A stretch of DNA of 64,000 nt from Anaerolineae bacterium (GTDB lineage: Bacteria; Chloroflexota; Anaerolineae; Promineifilales; Promineifilaceae), in contig JAUIAP010000021.1 in the NCBI GenBank assembly GCA_030425205.1, forward strand, positions 1-64,000. Direction: 5' to 3'. The notes below the pieces were generated by a model, which saw only the letters and a list, made by a program, of their open reading frames with translations, was not told the origin of the DNA and did not search any database. Below, one piece after another: positions 8,184 through 15,466 of this stretch (within the stretch, counting starts at the first letter, position 1; every line of letters begins with the position of its first letter). The position numbers and the translations under genes were made by a program.

Positions 8184-8311
8184 TTGGAACGGCGATGGCA
8201 AACCTGTTGCTGCCGCGCACGATTTTGAGCGGATTTTGATAGAGGTTTCGGCCGATTTCCCCCCTTCTTGCCCACAACGTCGCCGCTAGATTCTCACAGA
8301 TTTAAACACGC

Positions 8312-8339
8312 TTGACATATTCCTATATAGGAATATAAT
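8312..8339 (+). promoter_or_regulatory. Promoter with 16-bp palindromic operator; leaderless start
   Basis: TTGACA at 8312-8317 and TATAAT at 8334-8339 are both perfect consensus boxes, 16 nt apart. The spacer contains the perfect palindrome ATTCCTATATAGGAAT (8319-8334). The ATG of the ArsR-family gene begins at 8346, six bases after the -10, so transcription should start at or next to the start codon. An autorepressing operator bound by the ArsR dimer is the natural reading. Confidence 0.75.
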
Positions 8340-8345
8340 ATCTGC

Positions 8346-8693
8346 ATGGCTCGACTCGCAACCACCGCTGATGTTTTCAACGCCATCGCTGAACCGCAGC
8401 GACGGGCAATTCTGACCCTGTTACAGACAGGTGAACGATCGGTCAACGAGATCGCCGATGCGCTTGACATGCGCCAGCCGCAGACCTCGAAACACCTGCG
8501 CGTTTTGAGTGAGGTTGATTTGGTACATGTGCGCAAAGAGGGGAAACAACGCTTCTACAGTCTGCAAAGCGAATCCCTGAAGCCAATCTTTACGTGGATC
8601 TTGCCATTCGAACAGCTATGGCAGGATCGATATGACCGCCTAGACGATTATCTGCAAAAATTACAATCTGAGGAACAGACCTATGACCAATAA
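8346..8693 (+). CDS. ArsR-family winged-helix repressor
   Basis: A 115-residue regulator of usual ArsR/SmtB size. The winged helix spans residues about 8-85: AEPQRRAILTLLQTGERSVN, then the recognition segment LDMRQPQTSKHLRVLSEVDL and the wing VRKEGKQRFYSLQ. No metal-binding CxC motif is visible, so it belongs to the non-metal group that controls AHSA1/SRPBCC operons. It overlaps the next gene by 11 bp, and the third gene overlaps the second, forming a tight operon. The palindromic operator in its own promoter suggests autoregulation. The mRNA appears leaderless. Confidence 0.88.
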   Translation: MARLATTADVFNAIAEPQRRAILTLLQTGERSVNEIADALDMRQPQTSKHLRVLSEVDLVHVRKEGKQRFYSLQSESLKPIFTWILPFEQLWQDRYDRLDDYLQKLQSEEQTYDQ

Positions 8694-9186
8694 ACAGACA
8701 GTTGAACTGCGCGAAGAGCGCGAACTCGTTTTAGCACGCCACTTTGCTGCGCCACGCCAATTGGTGTGGGATGCCTACACCAACTGCGCTCACTTGAAAC
8801 ACTGGTGGGGGCCAAAGGGGTGGGAGTTGACCCACTGTGAACTCGACCTGCGCGAGGATGGCAAATGGCACTATTGCATGGCGGGTGAGTATGAAGGCAG
8901 CCGACAGGAGAGTTGGGGGTTGGCGACGTATGATGAAATCGACGCGCCTAGCCGTCTCGTCTATCGTGATGCGTTTGCGGATGCAGAAGGCAACGTCCAT
9001 CCCGACATGCCCGAGATGGTGATCACCGTGCTGTTTGAAGCGGTAGATGGCGGAACGCTGATGACGAGCATCACTGAATTTGTCTCGGCCGATGCGCGTC
9101 AACAAGTTCTCGATATGGGTGCTGAACAAGGCATCCGCGAAACGTGGGACAGGCTAGACGACTATCTTGCAACACAAAATGGCTAA
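8683..9186 (+). CDS. SRPBCC/AHSA1-domain protein
   Basis: A 167-residue protein with the START/Bet v1-like AHSA1 fold. The markers are the opening REFAAPRQLVW-type segment (LARHFAAPRQLVWDAYTNCA), HWWGPKGWELTHCELDLREDG, the central ESWGLATYDEIDAPSRLVY and the closing helix EQGIRETWDRLDDYL. The fold binds hydrophobic ligands; the physiological ligand is not known. It begins 11 bp before the ArsR-type gene ends, an arrangement common for ArsR-AHSA1 pairs. The downstream DUF1801 gene starts inside its last codons. Confidence 0.85.
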   Translation: MTNKQTVELREERELVLARHFAAPRQLVWDAYTNCAHLKHWWGPKGWELTHCELDLREDGKWHYCMAGEYEGSRQESWGLATYDEIDAPSRLVYRDAFADAEGNVHPDMPEMVITVLFEAVDGGTLMTSITEFVSADARQQVLDMGAEQGIRETWDRLDDYLATQNG

Positions 9187-9520
9187 GACGAACTATCAGA
9201 CGATTGATGATTATATTGCGGCGGCGGATGAGGGCGTTCAGCAGATCCTCCAAGAAATCCGTCGCCGCACCGCCGCCGCCGTTCCCGATGCACAGGAGAC
9301 GATCAGCTATCAAATGCCTGCATTCAAACGCAAGCACGTCTTCTTCTACTTCGCCGCCTTCAAGCAGCATATCGGCATCTATCCACCGGTGCGCGATCCA
9401 GAGCTTGCGGCCGAAGTTGCCCCATTTGCCAATGAAAAAGGGAACTTGCGCTTTGCATTGAATCGGCCGATACCCTACGACTTGATCACACGCATTGCCG
9501 TTTCGCAAGCACAATTCTAA
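9179..9520 (+). CDS. DUF1801-domain protein (YdhG-like)
   Basis: A 113-residue protein of the DUF1801/YdhG-like family. Typical features are the opening TIDDYIAAADEGVQQILQEI, the PDAQETISYQMPAF segment, HIGIYPPV, and the C-terminal FANEKGNLRFALNRPIPYDL. The role is not established; members commonly sit in ArsR/AHSA1 operons, as here. The preferred ATG at 9179 overlaps the stop of the AHSA1 gene (ATGGCTAA). The frame extends four codons upstream to 9167 but that start is less likely. One TCGGCCGA lies at 9463 and is read as Arg-Pro. Confidence 0.8.
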   Translation: MAKTNYQTIDDYIAAADEGVQQILQEIRRRTAAAVPDAQETISYQMPAFKRKHVFFYFAAFKQHIGIYPPVRDPELAAEVAPFANEKGNLRFALNRPIPYDLITRIAVSQAQF

Positions 9521-9526
9521 ATTGGG

Positions 9527-9547
9527 GCGCGGATGCCTCGTCCGCGC
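9527..9547 (+). terminator. GC-rich hairpin after the DUF1801 gene
   Basis: GCGCGGA at 9527-9533 pairs with TCCGCGC at 9541-9547 around a 7-nt loop, a few bases after the stop codon at 9520. There is no T-tract, so it is a weak terminator candidate or an mRNA end-protecting hairpin. Confidence 0.3.
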
Positions 9548-9561
9548 GCCTAGTGAAAATG

Positions 9562-9720
9562 ATGAAAATCAATCAACCCATCACACCCTGTCTCTGGTTT
9601 GACAATGAGGCGTAAGCTGCGGCCGCAAGTTTTGCATGAGCGGTCTGCGCCGCTCATTTGCCGCGACGTTTGCCCTACTGGGCCTCAAATTGGCCGCCAC
9701 AGAGATATAACAATGCCACG
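9562..9720 (+). pseudogene. Dead VOC/PhnB-like gene fragment
   Basis: From the ATG at 9562 the frame reads MKINQPITPCLWFDNEA and then TAA. That is the characteristic opening of PhnB-like vicinal-oxygen-chelate proteins, in which the next residue is normally Glu, so the stop looks like GAA changed to TAA. A few more residues fit (AAASF) before the sequence degrades. The gene would have been the fourth member of the ArsR/AHSA1/DUF1801 operon, a common partner set. The remaining bases to 9788 contain no gene. Confidence 0.6.
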
Positions 9721-9794
9721 TCGCTTGTTTGACACAGAAAATTTTTGACGACTTACGTTGACAGATGGAATTTGCGTCATTAGGATAAGTGCCA

Positions 9795-10283
9795 ATGAAC
9801 GAATTTAAGGCAGAGCTTGAGATTATAGGGATAAACCCTTTTGTCTACGTTCCAAAAGAGATTTTGAGCGAACTGTTTACACAGGCGGCAAAGTCGAAAA
9901 GCCCAATCCCAATCTGTGGGACGGTTAATGGAACCCCTTATCGGCAAACGCTCGTCAAATACAAAGGTGATTGGCGATTGTATGTCAATCTCACGATGCT
10001 CGCTGATTCACCCAGTCGAATTGGCGAGACAATCACCGTCACGGTGGCATATGATCCGCGCAGTCGAGAGATAGAACCGCATCCTAAATTGGTGGCCGCA
10101 CTCAATGAAAATACGGCGGCGCAAAGCGTATTTGACACACTATCGCCCTCTTTGCAGAAGGAGATCGTGCGCTATATCGCTAACTTGAAGACAGAACAGA
10201 GCGTCGAGAGAAATGTAAAACGCGCCATCGGCTTTCTATTGGGTAAAGAACGATTTGTAGGCAGGGAACTGCCACGCACTTGA
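9795..10283 (+). CDS. DUF1905/YdeI-like protein
   Basis: A 162-residue protein with two recognisable parts. Residues 1-95 match DUF1905 (FKAELEIIGINPFVYVPKEI, then PICGTVNGTPYRQTLVKYKG and MLADSPSRIGETITVTVAYD). Residues 100-160 match the YdeI/OmpD-associated C-terminal helical segment (LSPSLQKEIVRYIANLKTEQ, VKRAIGFLLGKERF). The biochemical role is not known. The ATG at 9795 is preferred over an upstream GTG at 9789. It is not clearly co-transcribed with its neighbours: a promoter-like site for the next operon follows at 10308. Confidence 0.75.
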   Translation: MNEFKAELEIIGINPFVYVPKEILSELFTQAAKSKSPIPICGTVNGTPYRQTLVKYKGDWRLYVNLTMLADSPSRIGETITVTVAYDPRSREIEPHPKLVAALNENTAAQSVFDTLSPSLQKEIVRYIANLKTEQSVERNVKRAIGFLLGKERFVGRELPRT

Positions 10284-10307
10284 CCCTCTTAGTTCCGCTA
10301 CGCATTC

Positions 10308-10336
10308 TTGTTGCAAAAGCCCAACAAAGTTATAAT
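10308..10336 (+). promoter_or_regulatory. Sigma70-type promoter of the hydrolase operon
   Basis: TTGTTG at 10308-10313 and TATAAT at 10331-10336 are separated by 17 nt. The start would fall near 10343, giving a leader of about 70 nt before the hydrolase ATG at 10416. Confidence 0.5.
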
Positions 10337-10415
10337 AGAACATGCGTGCCAAATCTTGCCAAGTAAGACTCTGCGGCAGCACTCTGTTTTCAAGTTTCAG
10401 GTTAGGAGAAATATT

Positions 10416-11228
10416 ATGCTGCAAGTCGCCTCAAAAGATGGAACAACAATCGCCTATGATGTTTATGGAAGTGGGCCTCCGCTGATCTACATTACAGGCG
10501 CGACCTGCTTTCGCAAATTCATGCCCATTGTGCAGGATGCGAAGACGTTCGCTAATGCCTTTACCGTCTATAACTACGACCGACGCGGGCGTGGCGACAG
10601 CGGTAATACATCCCCTTACGCAATAGAACGCGAAGTGGAAGACATCGAGGCGATGATCGATGCAGCGGGCGGCAAAGCCAATCTGCTTGGGCATTCGTCT
10701 GGTGCTGTGTTGGCGCTTGAGGCCGCGTTGCGTTTGGGAGACAAGATAGACAGGGTGGTGATGTATGACCCGCCTTATGTCCACGATGAAGCAGAAAAGG
10801 CGACCTACGCTCAATTAAGCCATGCAGTGCAAACGCTGCTCGATGCGGGCAACAACAAAAGAGCAGTGAAAACTTTCTCAAAAGGTATCGGCATGCCGAC
10901 CTTATTTGTTTGGTTGCTCCCCCTCTTTCCGGGCTGGAAAACGATGGCTGCACTTGCCCCAACGCTTGCATATGACATTGCCTTAACGAAAGATTTGCCG
11001 CCGCTTGATCGCGCCGCGCAAGTGACTGTTCCAATGCAAATTATCGTTGGCGAAAAAAGCCCAGCCTTTATGCAGCAGGTCGGAAGAGAACTGACGGACG
11101 TGATGCCGACCGCCACGTTCAAGCTACTTGCTGGTCAAGATCATATGGTGAGTGCCAAGGTTTTGCTCCCTCTCTTGACAGCTTTTTTCAAAGGTGAATC
11201 ACAACAAGTAGAAAAGGAGGATTTATGA
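10416..11228 (+). CDS. Alpha/beta hydrolase
   Basis: A 270-residue hydrolase. The oxyanion-hole region is seen in SGPPLIYITGATC, the strand-turn YNYDRRGRGDSG in the middle is typical of the fold, and the nucleophile elbow is LLGHSSGAV (G-x-S-x-G, Ser near residue 92). An acidic residue follows strand 7 (VPMQIIVGEKSP region) and the catalytic His is in LLAGQDHMV near residue 240. Ester or amide hydrolysis is likely; the substrate is unknown. The start ATG at 10416 is preceded by TTAGGAGAA, which decides it over an upstream frame extension. It is translationally coupled to the ABM-domain gene by a 4-bp ATGA overlap. Confidence 0.85.
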   Translation: MLQVASKDGTTIAYDVYGSGPPLIYITGATCFRKFMPIVQDAKTFANAFTVYNYDRRGRGDSGNTSPYAIEREVEDIEAMIDAAGGKANLLGHSSGAVLALEAALRLGDKIDRVVMYDPPYVHDEAEKATYAQLSHAVQTLLDAGNNKRAVKTFSKGIGMPTLFVWLLPLFPGWKTMAALAPTLAYDIALTKDLPPLDRAAQVTVPMQIIVGEKSPAFMQQVGRELTDVMPTATFKLLAGQDHMVSAKVLLPLLTAFFKGESQQVEKEDL

Positions 11229-11515
11229 TAATTGTAGCTGGGAAAATCTATGTCCAATCTGGAAAACGCGACACCTTCTTACAACGTTCGCATGACGCAA
11301 TGCAGCTCGCCCGTGAAGCGAAAGGGTGTCGAGATTTTATTGTCGCGGCCGATCCATTAGAAGCAGATCGCGTCAATGTTTATGAAGCGTGGGATTCCGA
11401 AGATAGCTTACAGGCGTTTCGCGGTGCAGGTGCAGGCTCTGACATCACTGCCTTGATCAAACGCGCAGACGTGGAACAGTATCAAGTGATGGAGGGCAAC
11501 ACGATTTCATCATGA
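11225..11515 (+). CDS. Antibiotic biosynthesis monooxygenase (ABM) domain protein
   Basis: A 96-residue single-domain protein with the ferredoxin-like ABM fold: IIVAGKIYVQSGKRDTFLQR, then REAKGCRDFIVAADPLEADR and VNVYEAWDSEDSLQAFRGAG. Related small proteins oxidise quinols or help polyketide enzymes without a metal or cofactor. The start ATG overlaps the stop of the hydrolase (ATGA) and is preceded by AAGGAGG, a strong ribosome site. With the hydrolase and the NTF2-like protein it suggests processing of a small organic compound; that is an inference from context. Confidence 0.85.
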   Translation: MIIVAGKIYVQSGKRDTFLQRSHDAMQLAREAKGCRDFIVAADPLEADRVNVYEAWDSEDSLQAFRGAGAGSDITALIKRADVEQYQVMEGNTISS

Positions 11516-11561
11516 TGTTGCTGTGGTATGAACCAACAAAATAGTGAAGGAGATAAAAATT

Positions 11562-11933
11562 ATGGAGTTAGTCAGAAGTCAAGATTGTGGAAACTCCCCA
11601 AAAAATCAACTTGCTGAAAACCTAGCGATTGCACTCCTAACAAGTGAGCTTGAAACGGTGTCAACGCTTGTCACAGAAGATGCACAATGGAACATCGTTG
11701 GTGGCAACTTTCTTTCAGGACAAGCCGCAATTTCTACGGAATTAGAGGCGATGGGTAATCGGCCGATTTCCAAGTTGACCGTCCTCCATGCCATTACACA
11801 TGGCAAATCTGGGGCAGTGAATGGTGAAGTTCAGTATGGTGACACAGCTGAAGGATTTTGCTTCATTTTCGGATTCGCAAACACCAAGGGAACGAGCGTT
11901 CGTCAAATCACCTCTTACCATGTGACCAAGTGA
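11562..11933 (+). CDS. NTF2-like/SnoaL-like protein
   Basis: A 123-residue protein with the cone-shaped NTF2-like pattern: a helix NLAIALLTSELETVSTLVTE, then DAQWNIVGGNFLSGQAAIST with the characteristic W-x-x-x-G, and beta strands to the end (GFCFIFGFANTKG, RQITSYHV). Members act as small ligand-binding proteins or isomerases. The chosen ATG at 11562 follows AAGGAGATAAAAATT; an earlier frame extension to 11544 lies over that ribosome site. It starts 46 bp after the ABM gene and probably belongs to the same operon. Confidence 0.7.
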   Translation: MELVRSQDCGNSPKNQLAENLAIALLTSELETVSTLVTEDAQWNIVGGNFLSGQAAISTELEAMGNRPISKLTVLHAITHGKSGAVNGEVQYGDTAEGFCFIFGFANTKGTSVRQITSYHVTK

Positions 11934-12025
11934 CTGCACCTTAAACTAAGCTGAAGTGATTGATTCTCAAGGAGCAATCAATGCCACCACAAACCTAAAC
12001 AACACTCAAAGAAACGGAAACAACG

Positions 12026-12616
12026 ATGATTGCGAACAAGAGTGAGATGAGAGTACACATAGCCCTTATCCGTGGTGTCAACGTCGGCGGTAAAAACAAA
12101 GTGTTAATGGCAAGTCTGCGAGAATGCTTGGAAGAAGGGGGGTTTTCTAATGTTTCAACGTATCTCGCTAGTGGTAATGTGATACTAGAATCGGACAAGA
12201 ATACCAATGAGATAAGCGCGCAGATCGAAGAGGCTTTGTCTGAAAATTTTGAGCTTGATGACGAGATTGTGAGAGTGCTCGTTTTGACTCACGATCAGTT
12301 CAAAGCGGTCGTCGATAACAAGCCCGCAGGCTTCGGCGAGCAGCCAAAAGAGTACCATAGCGATGCAATCTTTTTGATAGAGCTTGATTCAGTGCAGGCC
12401 ATGTCCGTGTTCAAACCGCGAGAGGGTGTCGATAAAGTCTGGTCAGGTGACGGTGTGATCTACTCGCAACGCCTCAGCGCTCAACTCACAAAGAGTCGTC
12501 TTAGTAGGATCATAAAAACGCCAGAATACAAATTTATGACGATTCGGAGCTGGAATACCACGACAAAGCTATTGGAAAAAGCTGAAAGGGTGCGTTACGA
12601 AGGTGGACTGAAGTAA
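12026..12616 (+). CDS. DUF1697 protein
   Basis: A 196-residue protein clearly of the DUF1697 family: the opening HIALIRGVNVGGKNKVLMAS, then LEEGGFSNVSTYLASGNVIL, and the conserved C-terminal IIKTPEYKFMTIRSWNTTTK. The length matches the family. Its function is unknown. Two starts are possible, ATG at 12026 or at 12047 seven codons on; the second is closer to the conserved block and preceded by GAGTGAG, so it may be the real one. It appears to stand alone. Confidence 0.8.
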   Translation: MIANKSEMRVHIALIRGVNVGGKNKVLMASLRECLEEGGFSNVSTYLASGNVILESDKNTNEISAQIEEALSENFELDDEIVRVLVLTHDQFKAVVDNKPAGFGEQPKEYHSDAIFLIELDSVQAMSVFKPREGVDKVWSGDGVIYSQRLSAQLTKSRLSRIIKTPEYKFMTIRSWNTTTKLLEKAERVRYEGGLK

Positions 12617-12636
12617 GCTGCGTGAGGCTGGTAAGG

Positions 12637-12744
12637 ATGACGGGCATGCTTCAGACAGTTTTGGATCGCCATGCGGCGACGATGCCGCGTGAGACCTTAC
12701 GCTTTGCAAGTGTCCAGAGAATGATCGCTAGCCAGCCTGGGTAA
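12637..12744 (+). pseudogene. Possible short remnant of a DNA alkylation repair-like gene
   Basis: A 35-codon frame reads VLDRHAATMPRETLRFA, which resembles the RHAATMPRTMLRYA segment near the C-terminus of AlkD-like HEAT-repeat proteins. Nothing else of that gene is present between 12617 and 12765. Identification is tentative. Confidence 0.3.
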
Positions 12745-12765
12745 CGGGATTTTTTAACTGTTGCC

Positions 12766-13179
12766 TTACTTCCACTGATGATAGGTCAGTGCCAACTCGA
12801 TAAAATGGCGCACGGCCGCCTCTGGGAGGGGGTCAGCGACGTGAAAGACAATCGCTCGCGTCCCTTCGTAGGTCAGCTCAGTCGGGTAAGCTCGCTGCAT
12901 CGTCTCGATCAATTTCGATTGACAGTGGACATAGATGCCGTACTTGCCTTCTTCGGCCGAATCCTGATCAATACGAATCGTCGTGCCGCTCTTGGGTTTG
13001 TGGGTCAGATAGCTCGGTTGCCCCCACTTGAGCGTCTCTTCGATTTGACCAACACCATCTGTTTTGGCGGCTGTGTCAAGGATGAGGTGGCGCAGGTGGA
13101 GGAGTTTGGAGCGCATTTCGGCCGAATATCGATCAAACACGACCGCCATTTCAAGTGTCTCAATTGGTTGTGTATTCAT
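12766..13179 (-). CDS. DUF1801-domain protein
   Basis: A 137-residue protein of the DUF1801 type, distant from the copy at 9179. It has the RSKLLHLRHLILDTAAKTDG opening, ETLKWGQPSYLTHKPKSGTT, the IYVHCQSKLIETMQ block and the ending FIELALTYHQWK. This longer subgroup often stands alone. No function is established. The ATG at 13177-13179 is used; no strong ribosome site is seen. Two TCGGCCGA copies lie in it (12953 and 13118), one read as Ser-Ala-Glu (DSAEEGKYG) and one as Ser-Ala-Glu (RYSAEMRSK). Confidence 0.8.
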   Translation of the reverse strand: MNTQPIETLEMAVVFDRYSAEMRSKLLHLRHLILDTAAKTDGVGQIEETLKWGQPSYLTHKPKSGTTIRIDQDSAEEGKYGIYVHCQSKLIETMQRAYPTELTYEGTRAIVFHVADPLPEAAVRHFIELALTYHQWK

Positions 13180-13239
13180 GCGGTGATTTATAGCATAGCG
13201 TAAGCCAGCCGAATAGATTTGGCAAATCGCACCTATCTC

Positions 13240-13270
13240 TTGACATTCACGTAACGTGATAGTTTAAGAT
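13240..13270 (+). promoter_or_regulatory. MerR-type promoter with 19-nt spacer and dyad; leaderless
   Basis: TTGACA at 13240-13245 and TAAGAT at 13265-13270 are 19 nt apart, the over-long spacing that MerR-family activators correct by twisting DNA. The spacer carries the dyad TCACGTAACGTGA (13247-13259). The ATG at 13278 lies seven bases after the -10, so the mRNA is probably leaderless. Confidence 0.75.
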
Positions 13271-13277
13271 AGGCCGT

Positions 13278-14069
13278 ATGAAGATGTACACGATCAAGGA
13301 TATCGCAGAATTGGCTGGTGTCAGTCGGCGAACCCTGCACTACTATGATGAAAAAGAGTTGCTGAAACCGACGATGGTGGGCGACAACGGGTATCGTTAC
13401 TACGACGATGATGCGCTCCTTCAGTTACAGCAGATTTTGCTCTATCGTGAAATGGGGATTACATTACAGCAGATCAAACAGATCCTCACACAACCCGATT
13501 TCGACAAAATCATCGCCTTGCGAACCCATCGCCAACATCTGCGCGAAGAGATCGGGCGCTTGCAAACCCTTGTGCAAACAGTCGATACAACGCTGATGCA
13601 CTTGGTTGGGGAGGTCAAAATGAGTGACAAAACGATTTTCAAAGGTTTTAACGACGCAAAACAAGAAGCGTACGAGCAAGAAGCGGTTGAACAGTGGGGC
13701 AACAGTGCCGCGCAGTCGATTCAACTGTGGCGTAGCTACAGTGACGAACGCAAACAGGCGATCCTGCAAGAAGGCAATCAAATCTATCTGGAAATTACCG
13801 CCAACATGGACAAGGGAGCGGACCATCCCGACATTCGCGCCTTGCTTGTGCGCTGGCATGAACATCTATACCACTTCTATGAACCGACGATTGAGGTGCT
13901 AGAAGGGTTGGGCGCGATGTACCACGATCATCCCGATTTCAATGCGACCTTCACCGCAATCGATCCCGACTTGCCCGCCTTTTTGAAAGCGGCCATCGCC
14001 ATTTATGTCGATGAGTTGGAGACACAATGGTTGGCGCGTGAACTGGGGATTTTGGAGGAATCGGCATGA
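13278..14069 (+). CDS. MerR-family activator with TipAS ligand domain
   Basis: A 263-residue regulator. Residues 3-72 are the MerR winged helix (YTIKDIAELAGVSRRTLHYY, then NGYRYYDDDALLQLQQILLY). A dimerisation coiled coil follows (about 75-115). Residues about 125-255 match the TipAS antibiotic-recognition domain (YEQEAVEQWGNSAAQSIQLW, then HEHLYHFYEPTIEVLEGLG and an MYHDHPDF segment). TipA-type proteins sense thiopeptides and related peptides and activate their own promoter. The 19-nt spaced promoter with a dyad immediately upstream supports autoactivation. The stop overlaps an ATG at 14066 (ATGA) that was the likely original start of the AAA+ gene. Confidence 0.88.
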   Translation: MKMYTIKDIAELAGVSRRTLHYYDEKELLKPTMVGDNGYRYYDDDALLQLQQILLYREMGITLQQIKQILTQPDFDKIIALRTHRQHLREEIGRLQTLVQTVDTTLMHLVGEVKMSDKTIFKGFNDAKQEAYEQEAVEQWGNSAAQSIQLWRSYSDERKQAILQEGNQIYLEITANMDKGADHPDIRALLVRWHEHLYHFYEPTIEVLEGLGAMYHDHPDFNATFTAIDPDLPAFLKAAIAIYVDELETQWLARELGILEESA

Positions 14070-14095
14070 GCGACAATGCAAATGATGTCACGCGC

Positions 14096-14163
14096 CCTGT
14101 CATGGATGGGCGGGTTGTTCGGCCGAATAACCTGTCATGGATGGGCGGGTTGTTCGGCCGAAT
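14096..14163. repeat. 35-bp tandem duplication at the AAA+ gene start
   Basis: A 33-base unit ending in TTGTTCGGCCGAAT occurs at 14096-14128 and again at 14131-14163, period 35 bp. Reading from the ATG at 14066, which overlaps the tipA-type stop, the frame is lost after the first unit. If one 35-bp unit is removed, the same frame runs directly into the AAA+ gene. The duplication therefore shifted the reading frame of the N-terminus. Each copy contains one TCGGCCGA. Confidence 0.85.
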
Positions 14164-14994
14164 TCGACCCCACCTGACGACCAGCGAGCCGCCATGTTTG
14201 AGGTGGAGACACCGCAACGCCGACTCGAAAATCTGATCTTGCCCGCAGCGACAAAACAGCAGATCAACCGTCTGTTGACCAAGATCACGCATCAACATCT
14301 GCTCTACAACGAGTTTGGTTTGAGCAAGATCGATCCATTGGGCGGACGCACTGCCATCAACCTGTATGGCCCACCGGGAACGGGCAAGAGTTTTGCGGCC
14401 GAGGCGATCGCGCACGAACTGCAAATGGCAATCCTGCGGATCAATTACGCCGAAGTAGAGTCGAAATTTGTCGGCGAAACAGCGAAGAATATCAAGGCAG
14501 CTTTTGCACGGGCGCGCGAAACGGGGGCGTTGCTATTTTTCGACGAAGCGGATTCGATTTTGGGCAAACGCTTGACTCATGTGCGCCAAAGTACCGATCA
14601 TGCGGTCAACATCAGTCGGTCGGTGATGCTATTGGAACTCGACAGCTTTCGCGGTGTCACCATCTTTGCAACCAACTTGGCTTCCAACTACGATACAGCG
14701 TTTGTACGGCGTATTTTGGGGCATGTCGAGATGCCGCTGCCGCAGACAGAGGAGCGACGACGGCTCTGGCACTATCATATTCCTGATGAAATGCCCGTGC
14801 GGTTAAGTTCGGCCGATTGGGAACAACTCATCAGCGCATCCGAGGGGTTGGCGGGGGGCGACATTTTGAATATCGTTATCAACGCCGCCGCCAGTGCGCT
14901 TGAACGAGAGGGCGTGACGTGTCAAATCGTCTTAAACGACTTTCTCACTGCAACACATGCCAGCAAGCGGGCAAAAGAGGTGATTGGTCACTAA
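14137..14994 (+). CDS. AAA+ ATPase (N-terminus altered by a 35-bp duplication)
   Basis: The present frame gives 285 residues. Walker A is GPPGTGKSF (about residue 76), followed by the pore-type segment NYAEVESKFVGETAKNI, Walker B ALLFFDEADS, sensor 1 IFATNLAS, an arginine-finger region FVRRIL and a C-terminal helical lid GLAGGDILNIVINAAA. These are features of the classical AAA clade (FtsH/Cdc48/katanin-like), here as a compact stand-alone ATPase. The substrate is unknown. The ATG at 14137 lies inside the second copy of a 35-bp tandem repeat; the ancestral start was probably 14066, coupled to the MerR-TipAS gene. Coupling suggests a ligand-induced remodelling ATPase; this is an inference. Confidence 0.75.
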   Translation: MDGRVVRPNSTPPDDQRAAMFEVETPQRRLENLILPAATKQQINRLLTKITHQHLLYNEFGLSKIDPLGGRTAINLYGPPGTGKSFAAEAIAHELQMAILRINYAEVESKFVGETAKNIKAAFARARETGALLFFDEADSILGKRLTHVRQSTDHAVNISRSVMLLELDSFRGVTIFATNLASNYDTAFVRRILGHVEMPLPQTEERRRLWHYHIPDEMPVRLSSADWEQLISASEGLAGGDILNIVINAAASALEREGVTCQIVLNDFLTATHASKRAKEVIGH

Positions 14995-15068
14995 TGATAG
15001 TCGTCATGGCTCGTTGGAATCGGCCGAAAATCCTCAGCCTTTAGACACGCTTTTCAACAGCGATTGGC

Positions 15069-15446
15069 AAACAAAAGCCCGCGGGGATCATCGCTGATGA
15101 ACTGCGAACGATTGCGCCTGCCCACGCTATTCGTGGCAACGTCGATCCTGCTGCATTTGGTTTACCCACAACGGATGTGGTCACTGTTGGTGAGCATGAC
15201 GTCTATCTGCTGCACGATCTCAATGCTCTCGACCTCGACCCCGTTGCGGCGGGCTTTTCAGTTGTGATCAGTGGGCATTCACATCGGCCGAAAATTTCAG
15301 ACGATGCAGGGGTACATTACTTCAATCCAGGCAGCGCGGGACATAGACGTTTTTCGCTGCCGATTACGCTCGGAAGGCTGTGGGTAAAGGCCACCGCCAG
15401 AAAGAGCAGTGCAAGGGTCGGGGGATGTGGGATTGTTATGAGCTAA
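15069..15446 (+). pseudogene. 5'-truncated YfcE/MJ0936-type metallophosphoesterase
   Basis: From about 15069 one frame reads GIIADELRTIAPAHAIRGNV, then VVTVGEHDVYLLHDLN, then VVISGHSHRPK and VHYFNPGSAG. These are the second half of the YfcE-like phosphodiesterase family: the GN-(C/V)D metal motif, the GHSH motif and the NPGS motif. The first part with the D-x-H and GD motifs is missing, and no start codon is in place before 15177. It lies directly behind the AAA+ gene. A TCGGCCGA follows the GHSH codons at 15284. Confidence 0.75.
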
Positions 15447-15466
15447 GTTGAACCAGCTGCAACCAA

